A stretch of 64,000 nt of DNA from CADEED01 sp964444835 (GCA_964444835.1 CAYUIT010000016.1:1-64000), one strand, 5' to 3'. Shown: positions 18,521 through 28,402, counted from the stretch's first letter. The notes: a model not told the origin generated them from the letters alone. A program made the numbers and translations.

Positions 18521-21500
18521 CTAACGACTCACGCCATGGCGTATACGGCGGCAGCTACGATCCAGCCAGGCCTCGCGCGTTCCGTGAGCGAGGCGCACCT
18601 CTTGCGCGCCGCACATCACCACCAAGCCGCCGGGCGGCTGAACTGCACCAGAGCTGACAAAGTGAAGGTTCGACTGCGAGTCGAGTCGCAAGCTGTAGTC
18701 GAGCGCTCCCCACGGTGTGCGCAAGCCTGTAACTCGCACGCCCTCGTCCCGCAGCCAGTCTTGAGAAAGACCCGCACCGAGGATCAAGGCGCGATCCGAC
18801 TCACGCTCATAGGCGAACGTATCCAGCATCGCGCGGATGTAATCCCCGGCGACCCACCCGTGCGGCATATCGCCGATGAAGCGGGGCTCCCGCAACTCAC
18901 GCCCCACGACTTCCGCCCACTGATTCCAGCCAGGCGGCCGCCGGTCGTGCATGAAGAACGCTAACAACTCATGCGCGCGCTCGTACCAGCCAAGACGGAG
19001 GAACGTTCCGATGGTCCGAATTTCGTATGGCGTGTAGGCATCCCACACGCGCTGCCCATCGCGCCGTGCGACGAACTCACGCCAATAGCGCTCGAAGGTG
19101 TTCGTCAACAGATCGCGCGGTAAATGCGTCATCTCAACGCCGGGCGACAAAGCGATCGTGGTCGATGTCGCATCAAAATCGCCGAGTTCGGCAGCACCCG
19201 GCAGGAAGTCGATACCATGTTGCGCAGTGCTGTATCGCAATGATGCAAGCACATCGGCGCGATACTCAACGAGTTGGCGCCGATAGTTGCGAGCTGCGCC
19301 GCGGTGGCCCAGCACCTGCGCCATCTCGATCGCCCGCTCGTAGCCGAGCAGTCCCCAATAGTTGTCCCAATACGAGTGCATCGGCTTCGCGGAGTAGCCT
19401 TCGTGACTGATCGACGCCGGAAGCAGGCCGTAGAATGCGCGACGCGCTGGCGCGAGATTCGCTGCGATTCTTTCTGATTGGCGCAGCGATTCGAGATACA
19501 CCATCGCACGCTGGATCTCAGGCCAATGCGTTGCGAGCCACGCTTCATTGGGTGCGTAACGGTGCAGCTCGGAGAACAACCACACGAACTCGCCGGAACT
19601 GTCGTTCTCTGGAACGGGATCGGCGCCGCGGCTATCGACGCAGCAAGGCACCTTGCCGTTATCGAACAAATGCGGCGCATACCAGTCGGCGAACTCACGC
19701 GCCACGGATTCATGGCCCAAGCGCAGCAAGGCTGATGAACTCAGCGCACCATCGCGTATCCACGAACGCTCGTAGCTACGTGAGCCCGGCTGCAACCGTG
19801 GACCGTCGCGATTGATCAAGACGTGCGCGAGCGAGGTGCGAAGCGTATCGATTACGGGACGCATCCTCGTGGGCCCGTCGATTCGGACACGATTCAGCGC
19901 CTCACGCCAGTAATCTGCCGTCGTCGCCCGTTCATTCTCGAGGCGTTCGGCCAGAGATTGCGTTCCAACGGCATGCGGTACGCCAGACCACGGAATGGCT
20001 ACGCTAACAACCCAGACCTCACCGGGCTGCAGGCTCCGCCGATAGCGCAATGCGCCGGACGCGTAGCCCCATGGATCCTCAGCCTCGTGCTTGGCGGGAA
20101 GCGCTAACAACTGCGATAGAGTCTCAGCAGCATCGAACGACGCTGCGACGAACTCATCCGGCGGAACCGCGGGCGCGATGCGCGGGCGGCCGTCGATTTC
20201 GACGGACGCACCGTTCCAACGAATCGAGCGCAGCGGCGCAACTCCGCCCGGCGTGTTCAAAAACTGCGCGGGCGGATTGACTTGAAAAGGCCGTATCGCA
20301 AGCGCTAACTCGACGCGCTGTGGCGCCGATGAGCGGTTCGTGTATTCGTACCGGACGACACCGAAATCATGCTCCGGAATGCCAGCACCGAATGCTTCGA
20401 TGCGTAAGGCGCCAACCGCGTGACGCCATGTCACATACGGCATCGGCAAATACTGCTCGGGCAGCCCGTGCTCGATCGACACGTTCGCCCAATCGAACGC
20501 TTGGCCATCCACCGTCAGGAACGGCTCGATCGACGCTGCGCCCTTACCGATCTCGAACGCGCCATCCTCGGAAAACAAGCCTTCCTCGGCTCCGCCATCG
20601 GTGCCCACGATCGTCCAATACGACTGCTCGCCGATGAAGCCGCGCGGAAAAGTGCCGCGCGGTGACTGCTGCGCAAGATTCTTGAAGAGTGCGTTCGGCG
20701 TGGCACCGAAAGACAGTTCGCGCACGACGACCGACTGCAGCGCGATCTCTGCCGTTGCAGCGCTCACGACCGCCACGCGCAGATAGCGTGCGCTCGACTC
20801 GGGCAACGCCAACCAATCCGTGCCGCCGTTGCCCTCGCGCACTTCTCGGACGGTTCGCCATTCCACATTGTCGTCTGACAACTGCACGCGATACGCGCGC
20901 GGATGCGCTCCCGGCGCCCAATGCAACGTGACGCCACCGAACTCGCGCTCGAAGCCGAAATCGACTTGCCACCACGCACCCTGCACTCGTGTGCGCCAAG
21001 TGGAGGCCGGATCGCCATCGAGCGCGGCAGCTGCGTTCCCCGCTGACGCCGTTGCCAGCGGCGTGGGTGGCGTGACGGGCGGCGGTGGCAACGGCACGAG
21101 CGTCAACTCGTCAATATCGATGTGTCCTGCACCACCACCCTCGCCCGCCGTCATCACGAACTCGAGCTGCTCGGTATTCGGAAGCGAGTGGTTAGTGGTT
21201 GGGCCCCACGCAAACTCAATTTGGCGCTTGCGAACCCGCACGGTTTGCCACTCATCGGCGAACGTCGTATCAGGCTTGCGATACCACCATACGTTGTCGC
21301 CCGTGGCATCCACGAGCTTCATTTCGAAATGGTTCGAAGCGCCGGCACCGCGAATCCGAAAGCGCAATTCGAAATGCGCGGGAAACTCGAGTGGCAACCG
21401 GCGACGCGCGGCCACGTAGCCACCCCGATCGCGGAAATCGTAACTCAGACGCAGTGCATTACCGTGCTCGCCTGTGATCGATTCGACGCGCGCCATGACA

Positions 21501-21661
21501 CCATCGGAGGCTACGGCTTCCCATCGAGTGGCGTCATCCATGGAATCCAAGAGGCGTGGATCGCGTGACGCCGTGGCTGCCGCGGCCGCACCCGCTGCAA
21601 GAGACAGCCATGCCAATGACAACCCGACCACGATACGTTGCTGTGCCGGCCCGATGTTCAT
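18521..21661 (-). CDS. Secreted discoidin-domain protein with glycosidase-like (alpha/alpha)6 barrel, family unassigned
   Basis: A 1046-residue exported protein. The signal peptide spans about residues 1-32. Residues 35-190 look like a beta-sandwich (HFELRFRIRGAGASNHFEMKL), followed by a proline linker (LPPPPVTPPTP) and a discoidin (F5/8-type) domain at about 203-315 (ALDGDPASTWRT, WWQVDFGFEREFGGVTLHW). Another sandwich domain runs to about 590, then a helical barrel with SYERSWIRDGA (629-639) and DPVPENDSSGEFVW (681-694), acid-rich motifs like those of six-hairpin glycosidases. It is the last gene of an ATGA-coupled operon with an ABC sugar importer and a GH144 enzyme. I cannot name the glycosidase family; a role on beta-1,2-glucan or its branches is inferred from context. 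Confidence 0.8.
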   Translation of the reverse strand: MNIGPAQQRIVVGLSLAWLSLAAGAAAAATASRDPRLLDSMDDATRWEAVASDGVMARVESITGEHGNALRLSYDFRDRGGYVAARRRLPLEFPAHFELRFRIRGAGASNHFEMKLVDATGDNVWWYRKPDTTFADEWQTVRVRKRQIEFAWGPTTNHSLPNTEQLEFVMTAGEGGGAGHIDIDELTLVPLPPPPVTPPTPLATASAGNAAAALDGDPASTWRTRVQGAWWQVDFGFEREFGGVTLHWAPGAHPRAYRVQLSDDNVEWRTVREVREGNGGTDWLALPESSARYLRVAVVSAATAEIALQSVVVRELSFGATPNALFKNLAQQSPRGTFPRGFIGEQSYWTIVGTDGGAEEGLFSEDGAFEIGKGAASIEPFLTVDGQAFDWANVSIEHGLPEQYLPMPYVTWRHAVGALRIEAFGAGIPEHDFGVVRYEYTNRSSAPQRVELALAIRPFQVNPPAQFLNTPGGVAPLRSIRWNGASVEIDGRPRIAPAVPPDEFVAASFDAAETLSQLLALPAKHEAEDPWGYASGALRYRRSLQPGEVWVVSVAIPWSGVPHAVGTQSLAERLENERATTADYWREALNRVRIDGPTRMRPVIDTLRTSLAHVLINRDGPRLQPGSRSYERSWIRDGALSSSALLRLGHESVAREFADWYAPHLFDNGKVPCCVDSRGADPVPENDSSGEFVWLFSELHRYAPNEAWLATHWPEIQRAMVYLESLRQSERIAANLAPARRAFYGLLPASISHEGYSAKPMHSYWDNYWGLLGYERAIEMAQVLGHRGAARNYRRQLVEYRADVLASLRYSTAQHGIDFLPGAAELGDFDATSTTIALSPGVEMTHLPRDLLTNTFERYWREFVARRDGQRVWDAYTPYEIRTIGTFLRLGWYERAHELLAFFMHDRRPPGWNQWAEVVGRELREPRFIGDMPHGWVAGDYIRAMLDTFAYERESDRALILGAGLSQDWLRDEGVRVTGLRTPWGALDYSLRLDSQSNLHFVSSGAVQPPGGLVVMCGAQEVRLAHGTREAWLDRSCRRIRHGVSR

Positions 21662-22473
21662 CCCTTTACGCTCCCCATCAAGATGCCTTGGATGTAGTAG
21701 CGCTGCAGCAGCAAGAACAGCAGCAGCACCGGCACCGTCGTCACGACCGCGCCAGCCATCATCAGCTCATTGTCTTGCACGTGCTCGCGCGACAATCCCG
21801 CGAGCGCGATGGGCAACGTATGCAGCGAATCGTCCGTCAGCACGATCAGCGGCCACATGAAGTCGTTCCACGCGCCGAGGAACGTGAATACGCCGAGTGT
21901 GACGAGAATTGGCTTCAGCAGCGGCAAGACGATGCGCAGGAATACTTGCCTCTCGCTAGCGCCGTCGATGCGAGCCGCGTCGAGTAAGTCGTCGGGAATG
22001 GTGAGCGCATACTGCCTGACGAGCAGAATGCCGAAGATACTCGCCATCGACGGCACGATCGCAGCAGCGTAGCTATTGACCAGACCTAACCACTTCAGCA
22101 TACCGAACAGCGGAATCATGCCCACCTGAGCTGGGATCAGCATCGCGGCCAGCATGATGCCGAGCGTCACTTCACGGCCGCGGAAGCGCAGCTTCGCGAA
22201 CGCGTAGCCCGCAAGTCCGTTGAACAGTAGCGATATCAGCGTTGCCGCACTTGCAACGATGGCGCTGTTTGCCAGATAGCGACCCATATCGTTCAACACA
22301 AACAGCTGACGATAGTTGTCGAGGGTTGGCGCAACGGGCAGCAGCGGCGGTGGCGACACGTTCGATGCGCCGGTCTGCATGAACGAGACCGACAGCATCC
22401 ACAGCAATGGAAACGCGGTGAGCCCCGCGAGCACGACCAGCGCGCTGTTGACGATGACGTCCTTCCGATTCAT
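21658..22473 (-). CDS. ABC sugar transporter permease (MalG type)
   Basis: A 271-residue inner-membrane subunit with about six segments. The binding-protein-dependent transport signature is RIDGASERQVFLRIVLPLLKPILVTLGVF, the EAA loop that contacts the ATPase. It has the MalG/CUT1 C-terminus (LLFLLLQRYYIQGILMGSVKG). Start and stop both overlap their neighbours by ATGA (22470-22473, 21658-21661), so this is one translationally coupled operon. It pairs with the permease at 22470-23366. Confidence 0.92.
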   Translation of the reverse strand: MNRKDVIVNSALVVLAGLTAFPLLWMLSVSFMQTGASNVSPPPLLPVAPTLDNYRQLFVLNDMGRYLANSAIVASAATLISLLFNGLAGYAFAKLRFRGREVTLGIMLAAMLIPAQVGMIPLFGMLKWLGLVNSYAAAIVPSMASIFGILLVRQYALTIPDDLLDAARIDGASERQVFLRIVLPLLKPILVTLGVFTFLGAWNDFMWPLIVLTDDSLHTLPIALAGLSREHVQDNELMMAGAVVTTVPVLLLFLLLQRYYIQGILMGSVKG

Positions 22474-23366
22474 GCCGTCGCCTCACGACGCAGCGCGACC
22501 GACTGCAAGTACGTCACGCTCAAGATGATCAAGAACAGCAGGAACGCCACTGCCGATGCGGCGCCGAGGTTCCACCACTTGAAGCCTTCGTCGTACATGA
22601 AGTAGAGCACGCTCACCGTGCTCTGCAAGGGGCCGCCTTCGGTCATCACGTACGGCTCGGCGAACATCTGAAAGTAACCGGCAGTCGTTAGGACCGCGAC
22701 TAGAATGAACGTCGGCCGTAGCATGGGCAGCGTGACGTGGCGAAGTCGCTGCCAGAATGAGGCGCCGTCGATCTTGGCAGCTTCGTACAAATCCGTGGGA
22801 ATCGCCTGTAGCGCCGCCACGAAAATGATCATGTTGTAGCCGAAGTTCTTCCACACGGCGAGGATGACGATCGACGGAATCGACCACTGCGGATCGCCGA
22901 GCCAGTCGATGGGTTCGATGCCGACCTGCGCCAACGCATGGTTAATGAGGCCGTAGCGAGCATGGAACAAGTAGCGCCACACGATGGCGACTGCTACGAG
23001 CGTCGTGACGACCGGCGCAAAGTACACGGTACGAAAGAAGCCTGGGAAGCGCGCACGCTGCGAACTCACTAACAGCGCGGCACCGAGCGATACCGCAATC
23101 GTCAAGGGCACTCCCAAGCCCACGAACCAAGCCGTGTTCCCGAGCGCCTTCCAGAAGAGCGGTGTATGCAACAACCGCCAGTAGTTATCGAACCCGACGA
23201 AGCGCAAGTTGCCGATATCGGCGAGTGCGTACAAATCGAAGTCGGTGAGACTGAGGACGAGCGCCGCGCAGCAGGGCACCACAAAGAACGCTGCGATGAC
23301 GCCGAGCGCGGGGGCGGCAAACCACCATCCGACTCGACTGTGCGCCAAACTTGGGCTCGCGCTCAT
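22470..23366 (-). CDS. ABC sugar transporter permease (MalF type)
   Basis: A 298-residue inner-membrane subunit of a CUT1 importer. It has an N-terminal membrane helix (ALGVIAAFFVVPCCAALVLSL), TAWFVGLGVPLTIAVSLGAALL, and the EAA loop EAAKIDGASFWQRLRHVTLPMLRPTFILV. The sequence VILAVWKNFGYNMIIFVAALQAIP is typical of UgpA/MalF-like subunits for oligosaccharides. It overlaps the solute-binding protein gene by ATGA. The matching ATPase is not in this operon but at 27226-28341. Confidence 0.92.
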   Translation of the reverse strand: MSASPSLAHSRVGWWFAAPALGVIAAFFVVPCCAALVLSLTDFDLYALADIGNLRFVGFDNYWRLLHTPLFWKALGNTAWFVGLGVPLTIAVSLGAALLVSSQRARFPGFFRTVYFAPVVTTLVAVAIVWRYLFHARYGLINHALAQVGIEPIDWLGDPQWSIPSIVILAVWKNFGYNMIIFVAALQAIPTDLYEAAKIDGASFWQRLRHVTLPMLRPTFILVAVLTTAGYFQMFAEPYVMTEGGPLQSTVSVLYFMYDEGFKWWNLGAASAVAFLLFLIILSVTYLQSVALRREATA

Positions 23367-24637
23367 TGCACAGCGTTCCGCGCCAGCATCCAGCGACGCT
23401 TCTCGAGCAGTGCATCGACTCGCTGATCGAGCTGCGCGACCGCCTCATCCACGGTCTGCTCGCCGTGCGCGACGCGCTCCGCCGCATAGCGCATCTCTTG
23501 CATGATGCGCTCCCACTCCGGTACTTGCGGCGCAGGTCGCAAGCGCTCGAGTTGTTCACGAAACGCGCGCATGTAAGGGTCGTCTTGCAGTGCCGATGTG
23601 CTCCACGCGGCCCGTCGTGTCGGTAGATCGCCCGTCACTTCATTCAGGACTTTCTGGCTCTCAGCACTCGACAAGAACTCAATCAGTTGCCACGCGAGCT
23701 CTTTACGCGGCGAGCGCTTGAAAATGACGAGACTCGAACCGCCTGCGCTCGAAACGCCGGGACCATCCGGACCGGGCATCGACGCCGTCATCCAAGTCGG
23801 TTGCTGCTCGGGTGTCAAACGTCGCTTGAACTCGCCGACATTCCATGGGCCCGACAAATAAAAGGAGAAATAGCCGTTACCAAGCTCGAGCCACACGTTG
23901 GAGATCTGCGCATTCGTCGCTGGCGGCGCGAGCTGCTCGTTGAACAATTGTGCATAGAAGCCGAGTGCACGCTTGAACGACTCGCTGCGAAAATTGCCGA
24001 ACCGGTCGCCGTCGCGCAGCATCGGTTCGGGTTGTTGCAGGGCAAGCACTTGCAACGGCTCGAATTCATTGAGCGGCAGCAACACGCCATAGCGATCCGG
24101 GCCTACGTGCTGCTTGATCGCGCGCAGCATCGCTAACCACTCGTCCCAAGTTCTCGGCGGTTGCTCGAAGCCGACAGCCGCAAGGATGTCGCGACGATAG
24201 AACAGCAGGCGCGTATCGACATACCACGGCACGCCGTAGGTGGTGCCGCCGATGACATTGGTAGCCCAGACACCGCTGAAGTAATCCGCGGGATCGATGT
24301 TGCGCGATGCGCGAATACGCTCATCGAGCGGCTCGAGCGCATCCAACGCCTGGAATTCTGCGATCCAAGTGTTGCCGAGCTGACAGACATCCGGCGTCGC
24401 GTCGCCCGCGAACGCCGTCAGGAGCTTTTCATGCGCAGCAGTCCAGGCGAGCTCCTGCACTCGCACGCGGACACCCGGATGCAGGCGCTCGAATTCCGGC
24501 GCGAGCTGCCTAACAACCTGCGCTTCGCGCCCAACCGCCCAGACCGTGAGTGTTTGGTCCGTCGCCGCATCGCGCGCGCAGCCCGCGGCAACGACCGCGA
24601 CAAGCAAGAACCACGTGGCGCGCAGCCAAATCTTCAT
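23363..24637 (-). CDS. ABC sugar-binding lipoprotein
   Basis: A 424-residue extracytoplasmic solute-binding protein. The N-terminus MKIWLRATWFLLVAVVAAGCARD has a lipobox (AAGC), so it is lipid-anchored in the periplasm. Family 1 features include LAPEFERLHPGVRVRVQELAW, PDVCQLGNTWIAEF, GVPWYVDTRLLFYRRD, GPWNVGEFKRR and GGSSLVIFKRSPRKELAWQLIEFL. It should capture an oligosaccharide produced by the upstream GH144 enzyme, probably a sophoro-oligosaccharide (inference). It overlaps both neighbours by ATGA. Confidence 0.92.
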   Translation of the reverse strand: MKIWLRATWFLLVAVVAAGCARDAATDQTLTVWAVGREAQVVRQLAPEFERLHPGVRVRVQELAWTAAHEKLLTAFAGDATPDVCQLGNTWIAEFQALDALEPLDERIRASRNIDPADYFSGVWATNVIGGTTYGVPWYVDTRLLFYRRDILAAVGFEQPPRTWDEWLAMLRAIKQHVGPDRYGVLLPLNEFEPLQVLALQQPEPMLRDGDRFGNFRSESFKRALGFYAQLFNEQLAPPATNAQISNVWLELGNGYFSFYLSGPWNVGEFKRRLTPEQQPTWMTASMPGPDGPGVSSAGGSSLVIFKRSPRKELAWQLIEFLSSAESQKVLNEVTGDLPTRRAAWSTSALQDDPYMRAFREQLERLRPAPQVPEWERIMQEMRYAAERVAHGEQTVDEAVAQLDQRVDALLEKRRWMLARNAVQ

Positions 24638-26064
24638 TCACGCAACCATCCGCCCGTGAATCCCGCACGCTCGAGCCCCTTCCGCACGTACGGATTGCGT
24701 CGCATGACCCGCCACACGAGTTCGGTCTCGTGGTTCTCGATCATCGTGATGATCGGGCCTTGATCGATTCCGAGATAATCCGTATCCACCCAACCCAATC
24801 CCGGTGCGAGCCGTCCATGTCGCAACGGCACCGGATAATCGAAGCTCGGGTTGAACGCATCGAAGAAGCCATACTTCCCGTAGATTTCGTGACCGTAACG
24901 ACGATGCATTTCGGTCACGGCGGGGATCACAATCTCGGGTGCGAACGGTAGCGAACCCAATGCGGCAGTCGGTGCAATCGTACCGTCGTCATAGTTGTGC
25001 GCGGGATCGAGGCTCACACCTCGCGCCGCATAGGTGCGGAAGCGACGTAACTCGCCGCGATACGGCAAGTCGAGATCGATTGGGCCATCTGACGCAGTGA
25101 GCCCCCACACGTTCTCGGAGTAGTCGCGCCAACCCAGTGGATTCGCAATCGCATACGCCCGCTGCGAGTACACCGCGCGACGGCTGTTTTCGAAGTAGTC
25201 GAGCCCACGGCGCTCACCTAACTCGCGATCGCGTATTCCGCGTAAGTCTAACCAGATGTGGCTGTATTGATGGCCAAAGAGCGGGCCGAACGTCAGGTGC
25301 GACTGACCATGCAACGTACCCCAGCTCTTGTCGTAGCTCGCAGCCCACTCCCGCCAAGCGTCGACAGAAATCGGATGTGTCGGCGAGCCGAGCGCCAGCA
25401 CATAGACGAGAATGGCCTCGTTGTAGCCGCGCCAATCGTACGCGATGAAGCCTGTCTCCGGATGCCAGCCTAGGGCGATCGCAGGTGGGCGCGCCTGTGC
25501 CCACGTCCATTCGACACGCCGATAGAGCTCGTCCGCGAGCTTGCGAATCTGCGCTTCCTCGGCGCTCTGGCCATCGAAGTACTCGCGACAGAACAGCACA
25601 CCCGCCATCAACAGCGTCGTATCGACGGTGGACAACTCGTTCGTTCCCGTTCGCAAGCCACTCGGGATGTCGAGGAAGTGATAGAAGAAGCCTCGATAGC
25701 CGGCACGCCCGGTCGGCTCAGGGCCTTGAGGCAGAGCCGCCAGGAATCGTAAAGTTGTTAGTACACGCTGCGCTGCCTGTTGGCGCGTGATATAGCCTCG
25801 CTCGGCGCCGATCCCGTAACTCGTGAGGCCGAATCCGATGGCCGCAATGCTCGAGGGGGAGTCCGCCGGGTACCGATCGCGCACGAGACCGGTGGCCGCG
25901 TCCGTTGTCTGCCAAAAATAGTCGAATGTTCGCCGGTGTATATCGCTGAGCAAAGCCGCCGGTGCCGCCGGAGCGGCCGCTGGCGCACTCGGCTCCGCCG
26001 TCCCACCGCCCGCACAAGCGACCAGGCCGAGCGCGCATAGAAGCACCGCAAATCGCATTGTCAC
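24634..26064 (-). CDS. GH144-type glucanase lipoprotein (probable endo-beta-1,2-glucanase)
   Basis: A 476-residue lipoprotein (lipobox LVAC at about residue 17) of the Glycoamylase (PF10091) family. Features include LLSDIHRRTFDYFWQTTDAATGLVRDR, FLDIPSGLRTGTNELSTVDTTLLMAGVL, AYDWRGYNEAILVYVLALGSPTHPI, FGHQYSHIWLDLRGI and WGLTASDGP. Characterised members of GH144 hydrolyse linear beta-1,2-glucan inside the chain to sophoro-oligosaccharides. The exact specificity here is inferred from family and from the GH94 phosphorylase downstream. The start is GTG 26064 with SD AGGGG, or ATG 26058. First enzyme gene of the importer operon, 28 bases after the LacI gene. Confidence 0.86.
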   Translation of the reverse strand: MTMRFAVLLCALGLVACAGGGTAEPSAPAAAPAAPAALLSDIHRRTFDYFWQTTDAATGLVRDRYPADSPSSIAAIGFGLTSYGIGAERGYITRQQAAQRVLTTLRFLAALPQGPEPTGRAGYRGFFYHFLDIPSGLRTGTNELSTVDTTLLMAGVLFCREYFDGQSAEEAQIRKLADELYRRVEWTWAQARPPAIALGWHPETGFIAYDWRGYNEAILVYVLALGSPTHPISVDAWREWAASYDKSWGTLHGQSHLTFGPLFGHQYSHIWLDLRGIRDRELGERRGLDYFENSRRAVYSQRAYAIANPLGWRDYSENVWGLTASDGPIDLDLPYRGELRRFRTYAARGVSLDPAHNYDDGTIAPTAALGSLPFAPEIVIPAVTEMHRRYGHEIYGKYGFFDAFNPSFDYPVPLRHGRLAPGLGWVDTDYLGIDQGPIITMIENHETELVWRVMRRNPYVRKGLERAGFTGGWLRE

Positions 26065-26092
26065 TTTCTTCCCCTCGTCGCCATCTCACTAA

Positions 26093-27106
26093 CTAGCCAT
26101 TACTGGCACCACACGACTTGCGCACGATGAGCGTGGTGCGCAGGGTCTCGGTGCGGTTCGATTTGTCGAATCGCAAGGAGCTGTCTGCCAGCACGGGAGC
26201 GAGCGCCTCGAGCGCGCGTCGGCCCATCTCGGCGATATCCACCCGCACCGTCGTAAGCGGAGGCGCTACGTAGGATGCAATGGGGATATCGTCGAATCCG
26301 GCAATCGCAATGACCTCGGGCACCTTGACGTGGCCCGCCGTGAGCGCTAACAAACAACCCACGGCCATCATGTCGTTAGCGGCGAACACGGCATCCGGCA
26401 TCGAGCGCATGCCCAAAATCTGTCGGCCCGCGAGATAGCCCGACTCTTCCGTGAAGTTGCCCGCGATGATGATCGGCTCGGGCTTACCGCGCAGACTCGC
26501 GAGCGCCGCGAGATAGCCGCGTTGGCGCTCCTGCGACTCGAAGTTGCTATCGGGCCCGGTGATGAAGGCAATCCGCGAACGCCGCTGCCGCGCGAGATGC
26601 TGCGTGACCGCCATCGCGCCACCAAAGTTGTCGACCAAGAAAGACGGATACGCACCCGATCCCTCGCGCGTATTCATCAAAACCGACGGCAGGCCTGGCG
26701 GTAAGGTGTCCGACAAGAAATCGGCATCGACGTGCGGCGACATCACGAGCAAACCGTCGACGCGACCGCTCATCGATGCGAGTGCAGCCGCCGCCTCCGT
26801 TGCATCGCCATGCGAACTCGACACCAGCAGATGCAAACCATGGGCGCGCGCCGCGCGGTCGATACCGCGAATCAGTTCCGAGAAAAACTCACCGTGGATG
26901 TCTGGCAGCAGCACGCCTACGGTGTGGGTCCTGCGAGTGATCAAACTTCTCGCCCCTGCGTGCGGCGTGTAACGCAGGCGACGAGCCACTCGCAGAATGC
27001 GCTCGCGAGTCGTCGCATCGACCTTCGTCGAGCCGTTCAGGGCGCGCGAGACCGACGCCACAGAGACTCGCGCCTGCTTGGCAATGTCCTTGATCGTCGC
27101 TGCCAT
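26093..27106 (-). CDS. LacI-family regulator, glucan locus copy 1
   Basis: A 337-residue regulator. Helix-turn-helix MAATIKDIAKQARVSVASVSRALNGSTKVDATTRERIL, then RYTPHAGARSLITRRTHTVGVLLPDIHGEFFSELIRGIDRAARAHGLHLLVSSSHGD. It is strikingly like the regulator at 37973-39022 along its whole length, so they are paralogues. It heads the operon for the GH144 enzyme and importer, with SD GGGAG. An AAACGTTT-centred operator lies 61 bases upstream, pointing to autoregulation. Confidence 0.9.
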   Translation of the reverse strand: MAATIKDIAKQARVSVASVSRALNGSTKVDATTRERILRVARRLRYTPHAGARSLITRRTHTVGVLLPDIHGEFFSELIRGIDRAARAHGLHLLVSSSHGDATEAAAALASMSGRVDGLLVMSPHVDADFLSDTLPPGLPSVLMNTREGSGAYPSFLVDNFGGAMAVTQHLARQRRSRIAFITGPDSNFESQERQRGYLAALASLRGKPEPIIIAGNFTEESGYLAGRQILGMRSMPDAVFAANDMMAVGCLLALTAGHVKVPEVIAIAGFDDIPIASYVAPPLTTVRVDIAEMGRRALEALAPVLADSSLRFDKSNRTETLRTTLIVRKSCGASNG

Positions 27107-27166
27107 GGTGCATCACTCCCAGTCGCCTGCGCGGCCGCCCGGCAAAAGCTCGAAATTTACGCTGGA

Positions 27167-27178
27167 GAAAACGTTTAC
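27167..27178. promoter_or_regulatory. LacI-type operator GAAAACGTTTAC before LacI/GH144 operon
   Basis: A 12-bp site with the palindromic core AAACGTTT and CG centre, 61 bases upstream of the LacI start. It matches the sites at 28403 and 39082. Confidence 0.7.
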
Positions 27179-27225
27179 ACAATAAGTGTAGGCAGCCGCC
27201 ATAAAGATTGTCAAAGCGCCTGACG

Positions 27226-28341
27226 CTACGACGCGAGGCGCTCGCCGGAATCGGCGCGAAAGAAATGCAGTCGCTGCGGCTCGTAGGTCAACGTCACTGC
27301 CTGGCCGATCGGCGGCACGCCGTCTGCAGCAACTCGTGCAACCAACGGGCTCACCCCGACACGCACGGTTACGAATGCTTCGCTGCCGAGCTGCTCAACC
27401 GATTCCAGTGTACCGCTCACCGCGAGCACCCCCTGCGCGCGCAGGTCGCTCGCCGCCGCACGATGGTACTGCAGATGCTCGGGACGTAACCCGACCAGAA
27501 TCTCCTGGCCGTCGAGCGCGCGCACTGCCTCGCCGAGTGCGTGCGCCGCGAGCGGAAAGTCCATGCCGCTGGCTCGCACCACCGGCGGTGCGGATAGAGC
27601 GAGCGCGCCGCGCACGAGATTGATCGCTGGACTGCCCAGAAACGCCGCGACGAATGCAGTTGCGGGCCGTTCGTACAACGCCATCGGCGTGTCGATTTGC
27701 TGAATCTTGCCTTGATTCAACACGACGATGCGCTGCCCAAGCGTCATCGCCTCGACTTGATCGTGGGTGACATAAAGCATCGTCGTTTTCAGCTCGCGAT
27801 GCAGTTTCGCGATTTCGCTTCGCATCGCGGAGCGCAGTTTTGCGTCGAGATTCGAGAGCGGCTCGTCGAGCAAGAAAACCTTCGGCTGCCGGACGAGCGC
27901 GCGACCCAGCGCGACGCGCTGACGCTGGCCACCTGACAACTGGCTCGGACGCCGCTCCAACATCGCTCCGAGCTCCAACATCTGTGCCGCCTCGTTCACG
28001 CGCTGCGCAACGAGTTGACGATCCACACCGCGTAAGGTCAGACCAAACCCGAGGTTCTCGGCGACCGTCATGTGCGGATAAAGTGCGTAGCTCTGGAACA
28101 CCATCGCAATATCGCGATCCTTCGCCGCGACATCGTTGACGACGCGACCCCCGATCGACAGCGTCCCGGAGGTCACGTCCTCGAGCCCCGCCACCATGCG
28201 CAATAAGGTCGACTTGCCGCAGCCGGACGGCCCGACCATCACGACCAATTCGCCGGCGGCCACTTCGAACGACGCACCGGCGATCGCCACCTGCCCGCCG
28301 GGGTAGACCTTCGTAACGTCTTGCAGCACGACTTGTGACAT
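27226..28341 (-). CDS. ABC sugar importer ATPase (MalK/UgpC type)
   Basis: A 371-residue ATPase from ATG 28341 (MSQVVLQDVTKVYPGG). Walker A GPSGCGKST, signature LSGGQRQRVALGRAL, Walker B VFLLDEPLSNLD, switch His in YVTHDQVEAM, and a C-terminal TOBE/MalK regulatory region (ILVGLRPEHLQYH). It powers the importer encoded at 21658-24637, whose operon lacks an ATPase. It lies upstream of the LacI gene on the same strand and shares an operator-bearing intergenic region with the divergent GH1 gene. The frame stays open further upstream, but that stretch is inside the promoter region. Confidence 0.92.
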   Translation of the reverse strand: MSQVVLQDVTKVYPGGQVAIAGASFEVAAGELVVMVGPSGCGKSTLLRMVAGLEDVTSGTLSIGGRVVNDVAAKDRDIAMVFQSYALYPHMTVAENLGFGLTLRGVDRQLVAQRVNEAAQMLELGAMLERRPSQLSGGQRQRVALGRALVRQPKVFLLDEPLSNLDAKLRSAMRSEIAKLHRELKTTMLYVTHDQVEAMTLGQRIVVLNQGKIQQIDTPMALYERPATAFVAAFLGSPAINLVRGALALSAPPVVRASGMDFPLAAHALGEAVRALDGQEILVGLRPEHLQYHRAAASDLRAQGVLAVSGTLESVEQLGSEAFVTVRVGVSPLVARVAADGVPPIGQAVTLTYEPQRLHFFRADSGERLAS

Positions 28342-28402
28342 GACCAATGACTCGCTCTTCGGGGCGCCCAGGATCGTATAGAATTCGGGCCAAACAAGCC
28401 AT

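Noticed and set aside
27153..27160. Second operator copy beside the 27167 site
   Set aside because: AAATTTAC lacks the CG centre; only a chance half-match.
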